From Paraescarpia echinospica (Eukaryota > Annelida > Polychaeta > Sabellida > Siboglinidae), in assembly GCA_020002185.1 (NCBI GenBank), contig CM034543.1, positions 604,180 through 668,179 of the forward strand: 64,000 nucleotides of DNA, written 5' to 3'. Under the pieces are notes generated by a model. The model was not told where the DNA came from and did not search any database. It saw nothing but the letters and a program-made list of their open reading frames with translations. Made by a program: the position numbers and the translations under genes. This document shows, one piece after another, positions 1 through 12,500 of this stretch (the first letter of the stretch is position 1; every line of letters starts with the position of its first letter).

Positions 1-330
1 GAGTGGATAACCTGGGGACTTAGTGAATAACCTGGGGACTGAGTGGATAACCTGTGGACTGAATGGACAATCTGCTGGGGACTGAATGGACAACCTGTGG
101 ACTGAATGGACAACCTGCTGGGACTGAGTGGACAACCTGCTGGGACTGAGTGGACAACCTGCTGGGAACTGAGTGGACAACCTGCTGGGATTGAGTGGAC
201 TACCTGCTGGGACTAAGTGGACAACCTGCTGGGACTGAGTGGACAACCTGGGGATTGAGTAGACAACATGAAGAATGAGCAAACAACCTCATGACTGAAT
301 AGACAACCTGATGACTGAATGGACAATGAT
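1..330. repeat. 22-bp minisatellite at left edge
   Basis: About 14 imperfect copies of a unit of roughly 22 bp reading like gtggacaacctgctgggact. The first copies are shorter and the last ones (about 250-330) are degraded. It lies downstream of PGK exon 11 in transcription order, so it is in the last PGK intron or the 3' flank. No copy of the expected PGK C-terminal exon is recognisable here on the minus strand. Confidence 0.85.
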
Positions 331-495
331 TGTAATACAATATTAGATGTAAGATGGTCAACTAGGACCACCATTTACCACCCAGTAGATCTATTCCGAT
401 TCCAGTGACACCTTCAAGTAGAATGGACAATGACTGCAGTTCAAGATTAGATGCAAGAAAACCAACTAGGGTCTTGCATACCCCCATCAACTTAC

Positions 496-594
496 CCTCC
501 AGAAGCTCAAGACTGGCACCCCCGCCAGTGCTGATGTGACTCAGTTTGTCCTCTGACTTGAACTTGACACAGCAGGTGGCTGTGTCCCCACCGC
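496..594 (-). CDS. PGK: PGK exon 11
   Basis: 99 nt. The acceptor is ...caacag and the donor gtaagt. It encodes about residues 370-402: [17 protein letters not shown] followed by the [13 protein letters not shown] loop, the C-domain phosphate/nucleotide-binding signature. It ends after one base of a Gly codon, so the missing final exon should continue with a lysine and the short C-terminal tail. Confidence 0.96.
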
Positions 595-3500
595 CTGTTG
601 ACAACAGACAGACAGTGTCACACAGCACAGCTAAACCACATGCAGTACTTTCTTGAGTTGATATTATCAGGTCAGGGGTTGTTTCACTATCAGTCTTATG
701 TGCTCATAAGCCTGATTTTGCTCTTTAAAATTGGTTTCGCCCCTTAACACTAACCTTGTGTATTGAAAACTCTCAACACCAGGAGGCGCCACCGGGACAC
801 TTTCACTGGTGTGTCATGGAAATAGTGTCCTTGGTAATGCGGCGGCAGCTTTTGCATAACAACAATTCTGTTTAATGATGGATTTTTCTGATGAGCTCAA
901 TATGTTATCGAAATGGTCCTTATGTGTAAGACTTGCAGACTGTCTATTGTCATGTGTAAGACTTACAGACTGCCTATTGTCAAACATCAAAACCTGTCAA
1001 CTTGACATCATGCAGACAGTGCTAGTCATAAACGAATTTAACAAAATTGAATTCAAATTCATAATAAACTGTATACAAAGTAAATGTTTCGTCCTAATTC
1101 CATTCATAGTGAGGACCATTAATGAACTACAGACAGAACTGCCAGTGTGGCTGATTGATACACGTCAAAACAGTGTTATTAGGCAGAGCTTCACTGTCTG
1201 TACACTGAGCCACGTGTGACAAGCTGCAAGGAACATATCTCCAAACTGAGGGAAAGCCAAAACACTTGCACAGGGATGAAAGTATTGTTGTTCAATTTTG
1301 TAACAACGAACAATTTACTATCAATTTGGAACTATTATCTTGAACAAGTTTTTTTATGTTCGTTTTGGATTTAATGGCATACAACTTGAAACATAAATAC
1401 CTAACTTTGATGCCGTCAATATCAACAATTTTATTTTTCAGGTGGGTCAATTCAAGCACCCATAACTTTGCAACAATTGACTTGCACAGTACTCATATGA
1501 CACTGGTATCATTACAGAACTTAAAAGTTGCCCTTTGCATAATGCACATAACTCCATTCTGTCAGGGCGTGTTTGTTGCTACTGCCACCTACCAGCGATG
1601 GAGATAGTTCCCTTCTCCGTGGCTGCAACTACTGCATCCATCATGCCTTTGGTGCCCGCAGCGAAGTTGTCAAACTCAAACACGCCAGGAGGTCTGTCAG
1701 AACACATGCCAGTCACCACCACAGAACAATAGTCATACAACATTAGCTAGTTGCACCATAACATGTCTTAAGGAGAGATATGGCAGCTAGATAGGACATT
1801 TTTTTTTAAATGCACAATTAATGCAATGTTTTGGGCCCAAGTTGTAGAGTGTGTCTTATTGAATAATTTTTTTTAATATTTTTTCTGCCAGACACCCTGT
1901 TTCCGTGGTAACAATGAAAGAGGGCCACTGGAGAGGGAAAATACAGCCTAATTTGTAAACATTGTAGCTTCTCCAATAATGCGGTAATCAATGTAATTTT
2001 TTCTAGTTCATATTTACAAAACGTCATTCTATGCAACGTCGAAGAGATATTTTATGTATTGTCATTATTTAATATTTAAAAAAATGTTTAAATTTTGTTG
2101 GTAAAAAATTACAACAAGTATGCTCAGTATATAACTAAAAATTAAATAAAAATATTGCCTCGAAGTTGCATAGAGAAGTTAGCAAGGAACACAGTTAAAA
2201 TGTCATTAACGTAGCATCATTACTTCTACAGATATGATGTTTCCAAATTGGAAAAACACCGGTTTTAGCATACGGGTTTAAACAGCTTAAACATGGGAAA
2301 CTTACACAACTTATAAGAATTTACCACACTTCTAACTAACATATGCCATCTTCCGGATTAGTTACCCTCATGTCGTCATTCACTTGTTTTGTAGTGTTTT
2401 TTATTACAATTATATTAAAAACATGCAGAGATTTCATCTAAATGTCTTCTGCAGGAAAGCATCTAGTTGTAGCATCAAGTGTTGCTACTGATATACACAT
2501 CTAGTTGTAGCATCAAGTGTTGCTACTGATATACACATGTAGTTATACACAGAGAAATGGTCTTACATCAATGTGGATGGCGGCTTTAGAGGCAACCCAC
2601 ACCACGTGAACGTGTACATTGTGTGTGCGCACGCGCGCATGTGTGGGCATGCGTGTGTGCATGCATGTGTGTGTGCATGCGTGTGTGTGTGTGTGCATGC
2701 ATGCATGCATACATGTGTTTGTGTGTGTATTAGATAACTAGGAACACTAGTGAGTAGAAATCAACGTAACCATCTGAAGCTCACCCATTCCAGACAATGG
2801 TCTTCGCTTTAAGAATCACAGCTGAGAAGGACTTAACAGATGCTGCACCAACGTCCAGTCCCTACAAGCACAAACACAACAGTAGTGATTGATGAGTTAT
2901 TCTCAAACCATTGCTGGACCAGCATCCTGTCCCTACAAACACAACAACAACAGCAGTAGTTACCCTCAAACCATTACTGGACCAGCATCCTGTCCCTACA
3001 AACACAACAACAACAGCAGTAGTTACCCTCAAACCATTGCTGGAGCAGCATCCTGTCCCTACAAACACAACAACAACAGCAGTAGTTACCCTCAAACCAT
3101 TACTGGACCAGCATCCTGTCCCTACAAACACAACAACAACAACAGTAGTTACCCTCAAACCATTATTGGACCAGCATCCTGTCCCTACAAACACAACAAC
3201 AACAGCAGTAGTTAACCTCAAACCATTACTGGACCAGCATCCTGTCCCTACAAACACAACAACAACAGCAGTAGTTACCCTCAAACCATTACTGGATCAG
3301 CATCCTGTCCCTACAAACACAACAACAACAGCAATAGTTACCCTCAAACCATTACTGGACCAGCATCCTGTCCCTACAAACACAACAACAACAGCAGTAG
3401 TTACCCTCAAACCATTACTGGACCAGCATCCTGTCCCTACAAACACAACAACAGTAGTTACCCTCAAACCATTACTGGACCAGCATCCTGTCCCTACAAA

Positions 3501-6500
3501 TACAACAACAACAGCAGTAGTTAACCTCAAACCATTGCTGGAGCAGCATCCTGTCCCTACAAACACAACAACAACAGCAGTAGTTATCCTCAAACCATTA
3601 CTGGACCAGCATCCTGTCCCTACAAACACAACAACAACAGCAGTAGTTACCCTCAATCCATTACTGGACCAGCATCCTGTCCCTACAAACACAACAACAG
3701 TAGTTACCCTCAAACCATTACTGGACCAGCATCCTGTCCCTACAAACACAACAACAACAATAGTAGTTACTCTCAATCCATTACTGGACCAGCATCCTGT
3801 CCCTACAAACACAACAACAGTAGTTACCCTCAATCCATTACTGGACCAGCATCCTGTCCCTACAAACACAACAACAGTAGTTACCCTCAAACCATTACTG
3901 GACCAGCATCCTGTCCCTACAAACACAACAACAACAATAGTAGTTACTCTCAATCCATTACTGGACCAGCATCCTGTCCCTACAAACACAACAACAGTAG
4001 TTACCCTCAATCCATTACTGGACCAGCATCCTGTCCCTACAAACACAACAACAGTAGTTACCCTCAAACCATTACTGGACCAGCATCCTGTCCCTACAAA
4101 CACAACAACAACAGCAATAGTTACCCTCAAACCATTACTGGACCAGCATCCTGTCCCTACAAACACAACAACAACAGCAGTAGTTACCCTCAAACCATTA
4201 TTGGACCAGCATCCTGTCCCTACAAACACAACAACAACAGCAGTAGTTACCCTCAAACCATTACTGGACCAGCATCCTGTCCCTACAAACACAACAACAA
4301 CAGCAGTAGTTACCCTCAAACCATTACTGGACCAGCATCCTGTCCCTACAAATACAACAACAACAGCAGTAGTTAACCTCAAACCATTGCTGGAGCAGCA
4401 TCCTGTCCCTAAAAACACAACAACAACAGCAGTAGTTACCCTGAATCCATTACTGGACCAGCATCCTGTCCCTACAAATACAACAACAGCAGTAGTTACC
4501 CTCAAACCATTACTGGACCAGCTTCCTGTCCCTACAAATACAACAACAACAATAGTAGTTACTCTCAAACCATTACTGGACCAGCATCCTGTCCCTACAA
4601 ACACAACAACAGTAGTTACCCTCAAACCATTATTGGACCAGCATCCTGTCCCTACAAACACAACAACAACAGCAGTAGTTACCCTCAAACCATTACTGGA
4701 CCAGCATCCTGTCCCTACAAACACAACAACAACAGCAATAGTTACCCTCAAACCATTACTGGACCAGCATCCTGTCCCTACAAACACAACAACAACAGCA
4801 GTAGTTACCCTCAAACCATTACTGGACCAGCATCCTGTCCCTACAAACACAACAACAGTAGTTACCCTCAAACCATTACTGGACCAGCATCCTGTCCCTA
4901 CAAATACAACAACAACAGCAGTAGTTAACCTCAAACCATTGCTGGAGCAGCATCCTGTCCCTACAAACACAACAACAACAGCAGTAGTTATCCTCAAACC
5001 ATTACTGGACCAGCATCCTGTCCCTAAAAACACAACAACAACAGCAGTAGTTACCCTCAATCCATTACTGGACCAGCATCCTGTCCCTACAAACACAACA
5101 ACAGTAGTTACCCTCAAACCATTACTGGACCAGCATCCTGTCCCTACAAACACAACAACAACAATAGTAGTTACTCTCAATCCATTACTGGACCAGCATC
5201 CTGTCCCTACAAACACAACAACAGTAGTTACCCTCAATCCATTACTGGACCAGCATCCTGTCCCTACAAACACAACAACAGTAGTTACCCTCAAACCATT
5301 ACTGGACCAGCATCCTGTCCCTACAAACACAACAACAACAATAGTAGTTACTCTCAATCCATTACTGGACCAGCATCCTGTCCCTACAAACACAACAACA
5401 GTAGTTACCCTCAATCCATTACTGGACCAGCATCCTGTCCCTACAAACACAACAACAGTAGTTACCCTCAAACCATTACTGGACCAGCATCCTGTCCCTA
5501 CAAATACAACAACAACAGCAGTAGCTAACCTCAAACCATTGCTGGAGCAGCATCCTGTCCCTACAAACACAACAACAACAGCAGTAGTTACCCTCAAACC
5601 ATTACTGGACCAGCATCCTGTCCCTACAAACACAACAACAGTACCCTCAGAGCCATTGCTGGATATTGGCATCCCGCAATGCAAACACAACAGCTTGGCA
5701 GTAGTTACCCTCAAACCATTATTGCACCAGCATCCTGTCCCTATAAACACAACAACAACAGCAGTAGTTACCCTCAAACAATTACTGGACCAGCATCCTG
5801 TCCCTACAAACACAACAACAGTAGTTACCCTCAAACCATTACTGGACCAGCATCCTGTCCCTACAAATACAACAACAGCAGTAGTTAACCTCAAACCATT
5901 GCTGGAGCAGCATCCTGTCCCTACAAACACAACAACAACAGCAGTAGTTACCCTCAAACCATTACTGGACCAGCATCCTGTCCCTACAAACACAACAACA
6001 GTAGTTACCCTCAAACCATTACTGGACCAGCATCCTGTCCCTACAAATACAACAACAACAGCAGTAGCTAACCTCAAACCATTGCTGGAGCAGCATCCTG
6101 TCCCTACAAACACAACAACAACAGCAGTAGTTACCCTCAAACCATTACTGGACCAGCATCCTGTCCCTACAAATACAACAACAGCAGTAGTTAACCTCAA
6201 ACCATTACTGGACCAGCATCCTGTCCCTATAAACACAACAACAACAGCAGTAGTTACCCTCAAACCATTATTGGACCAGCATCCTGTCCCCACAAACACA
6301 ACAACAACAGCAGTAGTTACCCTCAAACCATTATTGGACCAGCATCCTGTCCCCACAAACACAACAACAACAGCAGTAGTTACCCTCAAACCTTTACTGG
6401 ACCAGCATCCTGTCCCCACAAACACAACAACAGTAGTAGTTACCCTCAAACCATTACTGGACCAGCATCCTGTCCCCACAAACACAACAACAGCAGTAGT

Positions 6501-9500
6501 TACCCTCAAACCATTATTGGACCAGCATCCTGTCCCCACAAACACAACAACAACAGCAGTAGTTACCCTCAAACAATTACTGGACCAGCATCCTGTCCCC
6601 ACAAACACAACAACAGTAGTAGTTACCCTCAAACCATTATTGGTCCAGCATCCAAAATTGACAACCTACCATGCAGCCAGATGGAATGCCTGTCTCTACT
6701 GTGGCTGCACCAACTTTGGCGTCAGCTCCAAACTTGTCGCCGGTGACAAAGTCCGAGGGCAGGTGGATCTGGACCTTGTTCTTGGCGGCCTTCTCCATCA
6801 AATCTTTCACAAGTTTGGCACCTTCCTCGTCATAGAGTGAGTTGGCAATCTGCAAGCAGAGGTCTGTGTTACATACACTGTGGCACCACATCCTATGGCA
6901 GCAAGTTGACTGTTACTTCTCAACTGAAGCCCTAAGGCTGCCACACCCTGTCTAGCTACAATAACCTTACATCATACACTGTGGCACCACATCCTATGGC
7001 AGCAAGTTGATTGTTACTTCTCAACTGATGCCCTAAGGCTGCCACACCCTGTCTAGCTACAATAACCTTACATCATACACTGTGGCACCACATCCTATGG
7101 CAGCAAGTTGACTGTTACTTCTCAACTGATGCCCTAAGGCTGCCACACCCTGTCTAGCTACAATAACCTTACATCATACACTGTGGCACCACATCCTATG
7201 GCAGCAAGTTGACTGTTACTTCTCAACTGATGCCCTAAGGCTGCCACACCCTGTCTAGCTACAATAACCTTACATCATACACTGTGGCGCCACATCCTAT
7301 GGCAGCAAGTTGATTGTTACTTCTCAACTGATGCCCTAAGGCTGCCACACCCTGTCTAGCTACAATAACCTTACATCATACACTGTGGCGCCACATCCTA
7401 TGGCAGCAAGTTGATTGTTACTTCTCAACTGATGCCCTAAGGCTGCCACACCCTGTCTAGCTACAATAACCTTACATCATACACTGTGGCGCCAGATCCT
7501 ATGGCAGCAAGTTGATTGTTACTTCTCAACTGATGCCCTAAGGCTGCCACACCCTGTCTAGGTACAATAACCTTATATCATACACTGTGGCGCCACATCC
7601 TATGGCAGCAAGTTGATTGTTACTTCTCAACTGATGCCCTAAGGCTGCCACACCCTGTCTAGCTACAATAACCTTACATCGTACACTGTGGCGCCACATC
7701 CTATGGCAGCAGATTGATTGTTACTTCTCAACTGATGCCCTAAGGCTGCCACACCCTGTCTAGCTACAATAACCTTACATCATACACTGTGGCGCCACAT
7801 CCTATGGTAGCAAGTTGATTGTTACTTCTCAACTGATGCCCTAAGGCTGCCACACCCTGTCTAGCTACAATAACCTTACATCATACACTGTGGCACCACA
7901 TCCTATGGCAGCAAGTTGACTGTTACTTCAACTGATGCCCTAAGGCTGCCACCCCGTCTAGCTATAATAACCTTGGTTATCATACACCGTGGCCACATCC
8001 CATGGCAAGTTGATTGTTACTTCTCAACTGATGTCTCTAAGGCTGCTACACCCTGTCTAGCTACAATAACCTTACATCATACACTGTGGCGCCACATCCT
8101 ATGGCAGCAGATTGATTGTTACTTCTCAACTGATGCCCTAAGGCTGCCACACCCTGTCTAGCTACAATAACCTTACATCATACACTGTGGCGCCACATCC
8201 TATGGCAGCAGATTGAATGTTACTTCTCAACTGATGCCCTAAGGCTGCCACACCCTGTCTAGCTACAATAACCTTACATCATACACTGTGGCGCCACATC
8301 CTATGGCAGCAGATTGATTGTTACTTCTCAACTGATGCCCTAAGGCTGCCACACCCTGTCTAGCTACAATAACCTTATATCATACACTGTGGCGCCACAT
8401 CCTATGGCAGCAGATTGATTGTTACTTCTCAACTGATGCCCTAAGGCTGCCACACCCTGTCTAGCTACAATAACCTTACATCATACACTGTGGTGCCACA
8501 TCCTATGGCAGCAGATTGATTGTTACTTCTCAACTGATGCCCTAAGGCTGCCACACCCTGTCTAGCTACAATAACCTTACATCATACACTGTGGTGCCAC
8601 ATCCTCTGGCAGCAGACTGATTGTTACTTCTCAACTGATGCCCTAAGGCTGCCACACCCTGTCTAGCTACAATAACCTTACATCATACACTGTGGCGCCA
8701 CATCCTATGGCAGCAAGTTGATTGTTACTTCTCAACTGATGCCCTGTTCCTGCCACACCCTGTCTAGCTACAATAACCTTACATCATACACTGTGGCGCC
8801 ACATCCTATGGCAGCAGATTGATTGTTACTTCTCAACTGATGCCCTAAGGCTGCCACACCCTGTCTAGCTACAATAACCTTACATCATACACTGTGGCAC
8901 CACATCCTATGGCAGCAAGTTGATTGTTACTTCTCAACTGATGCCCTGTTCCTGCCACACCCTGTCTAGCTATAATAACCTTACACCATACACTGTGGTG
9001 CTACATCCTACGGCAGCAAGTTGATTGTTACTTCTCAACTGATGCCCTAAGGCTGCCACACCCTGTCTAGCTACAATAACCTTACATCATACACTGTGGC
9101 GCCACATCCTATGGCAGCAAGTTGACTGTTACTTGTCAACTGATGCCCTAAGGCTGCCACACCCTGTCTAGCTACAATAACCTTACATCATACACTGTGG
9201 CACCACATCCTATGGCAGCAAGTTGATTGTTACTTCTCAACTGATGCCCTGTTCCTGCCACACCCTGTCTAGCTATAATAACCTTACACCATACACTGTG
9301 GTGCTACATCCTACGGCAGCAAGTTGATTGTTACTTCTCAACTGATGCCCTAAGGCTGCCACACCCTGTCTAGCTACAATAACCTTACATCATACACTGT
9401 GGCGCCACATCCTATGGCAGCAAGTTGACTGTTACTTCTCAACTGATGCCCTAAGGCTGCCACACCCTGTCTAGCTACAATAACCTTATATCATACACTG

Positions 9501-12500
9501 TGGCACCACATCCTATGGCAGCAAGTTGACTGTTACTTCTCAACTGATGCCCTAAGGCTGCCACACCCTGTCTAGCCACAATAACCTTACATCATACACT
9601 GTGGCACCACATCCTATGGCAGCAAGTTGACTGTTACTTCTCAACTGATGCCCTAAGGCTGCCACACCCTGTCTAGCTACAATAACCTTACATCATACAC
9701 TGTGGCACCACATCCTATGGCAGCAAGTTGACTGTTACTTCTCAACTGATGCCCTAAGGCTGCCACACCCTGTCTAGCTATAATAACCTTACATCATACA
9801 CTGTGGCGCCACATCCTATGGCAGCAGATTGATTGTTACTTCTCAACTGATGCCCTAAGGCTGCCACACCCTGTCTAGCTACAATAACCTTACATCATAC
9901 ACTGTGGCACCACATCCTATAGCAGCAAGTTGATTGTTACTTGTCAACTGATGCCCTAAGGCTGCCACACCCTGTCTAGCTATAATAACCTTACATCATA
10001 CACTGTGGCACCACATCCTATGGCAGCAAGTTGATTGTTACTTGTCAACTGATGCCCTAAGGCTGCCACACCCTGTCTAGCTATAATAACCTTACATCAT
10101 ACACTGTGGCACCACATCCTACGGCAGCAAGTTGATTGTTACTTCTCAACTGATGCCCTAAGGCTGCCACACCCTGTCTAGCTATAATAACCTTACATCA
10201 TACACTGTGGCACCACATCCTATGGCAGCAAGTTGATTGTTACTTGTCAACTGATGCCCTAAGGCTGCCACACCCTGTCTAGCTATAATAACCTTACATC
10301 ATACACTGTGGCGCCACATCCTATGGCAGCAAGTTGATTGTTACTTCTCAACTGATGCCCTAAGGCTGCCACACCCTGTCTAGCTACAATAACCTTACAT
10401 CATACACTGTGGCGCCACATCCTATGGCAGCAAGTTGATTGTTACTTCTCAACTGATGCCCTAAGGCTGCCACACCCTGTCTAGCTACAATAACCTTACA
10501 TCATACACTGTGGCGCCACATCCTATGGCAGCAAGTTGATTGTTACTTCTCAACTGATGCCCTAAGGCTGCCACACCCTGTCTAGCTACAATAACCTTAC
10601 ATCATACACTGTGGCGCCACATCCTATGGCAGCAAGTTGACTGTTACTTCTCAACTGATGCCCTAAGGCTGCCACACCCTGTCTAGCTACAATAACCTTA
10701 CATCATACACTGTGGCGCCACATCCTATGGCAGCAAGTTGACTGTTACTTCTCAACTGATGCCCTAAGGCTGCCACACCCTGTCTAGCTACAATAACCTT
10801 ACATCATACACTGTGGCGCCAGATCCTATGGCACCAAGTTGATTGTTACTTCTCAACTGATGCCCTAAGGCTGCCACACCCTGTCTAGCTACAATAACCT
10901 TACATCATACACTGTGGCGCCACATCCTATGGCAGCAAGTTGATTGTTACTTCTCAACTGATGCCCTAAGGCTGCCACACCCTGTCTAGCTACAATAACC
11001 TTACATCATACACTGTGGCACCACATCCTATGGCAGCAAGTTGATTGTTACTTCTCAACCGATGCCCTGTTCCTGCCACACCCTGTCTAGCTACAATAAC
11101 CTTACATCATACACTGTGGCGCCAGATCCTATGGCAGCAAGTTGATTGTTACTTCTCAACTGATGCCCTAAGGCTGCCACACCCTGTCTAGCTACAATAA
11201 CCTTACATCATACACTGTGGCGCCACATCCTATGGCAGCAAGTTGATTGTTACTTCTCAACTGATGCCCTAAGGCTGCCACACCCTGTCTAGCTACAATA
11301 ACCTTACATCATACACTGTGGCGCCACATCCTATGGCAGCAAGTTGATTGTTACTTCTCAACTGATGCCCTAAGGCTGCCACACCCTGTCTAGCTACAAT
11401 AACCTTACATCATACACTGTGGCGCCACATCCTATGGCAGCAAGTTGACTGTTACTTCTCAACTGAAGCCCTAAGGCTGCCACACCCTGTCTAGCTACAA
11501 TAACCTTACATCATACACTGTGGCACCACATCCTATGGCAGCAGATTTATTGTTACTTCTCAACTGATGCCCTAAGGCTGCCACACCCTGTCTAGCTACA
11601 ATAACCTTACATCATACACTGTGGCGCCACATCCTATGGCAGCAGATTGATTGTTACTTCTCAACTGATGCCCTAAGGCTGCCACACCCTGTCTAGCATA
11701 ACCTTACATCATACACTGTGGCACCACATCCTATGGCAGCAAGTTGATTGTTACTTCTCAACTGATGCCCTAAGGCTGCCACACCCTGTCTAGCTATAAT
11801 AACCTTACATCATACACTGTGGCGCCACATCCTATGGCAGCAAGTTGATTGTTACTTCTCAACTGATGCCGTAAGGCTGCCACACCCTGTCTAGCTACAA
11901 TAACCTTACATCATACACTGTGGTGTGCTACATCCTACGGCAGCAAGTTGATTGTTACTTCAACTGATGCCCTAAGGCTGCCACGCCACCCTGCTCCAGC
12001 TACACAACTACATCATACACTGTGGCGCCAATCCTATGGCAAGCAAGTTGACTGTTACTTCTCAACTGATGCCCTAAGGCTGCCACACCCTGTCTAGCTA
12101 CAATAACCTTACATCATACACTGTGGCGCCACATCCTATGGCAGCAGATTGATTGTTACTTCTCAACTGATGCCCTAAGGCTGCCACACCCTGTCTAGCT
12201 ATAATAACCTTACATCATACACTGTGGCGCCACATCCTATGGCAGCAAGTTGATTGTTACTTCTCAACTGATGCCCTAAGGCTGCCACACCCTGTCTAGC
12301 TACAATAACCTTACATCATACACTGTGGCGCCAGATCCTATGGCAGCAAGTTGATTGTTACTTCTCAACTGATGCCCTAAGGCTGCCACACCCTGTCTAG
12401 CTACAATAACCTTACATCATACACTGTGGCGCCACATCCTATGGCAGCAGATTGATTGTTACTTCTCAACTGATGCCCTAAGGCTGCCACACCCTGTCTA

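Noticed and set aside
362..495. PGK reading through exon 11 into [14 protein letters not shown] as the C terminus
   Set aside because: A good gtaagt donor ends the exon at 496 and the read-through has no resemblance to the PGK C-terminal tail.
2911..6840. 1309-codon plus-strand open frame (and a 1111-codon minus-strand frame) of Thr/Pro-rich or Val/Gly-rich repeats
   Set aside because: Both frames are the same 63-bp array read on two strands; unit length divisible by three keeps all in-phase frames open. The plus frame ends by running antisense through PGK exon 8. No signal peptide, splice or flanking unique coding sequence.
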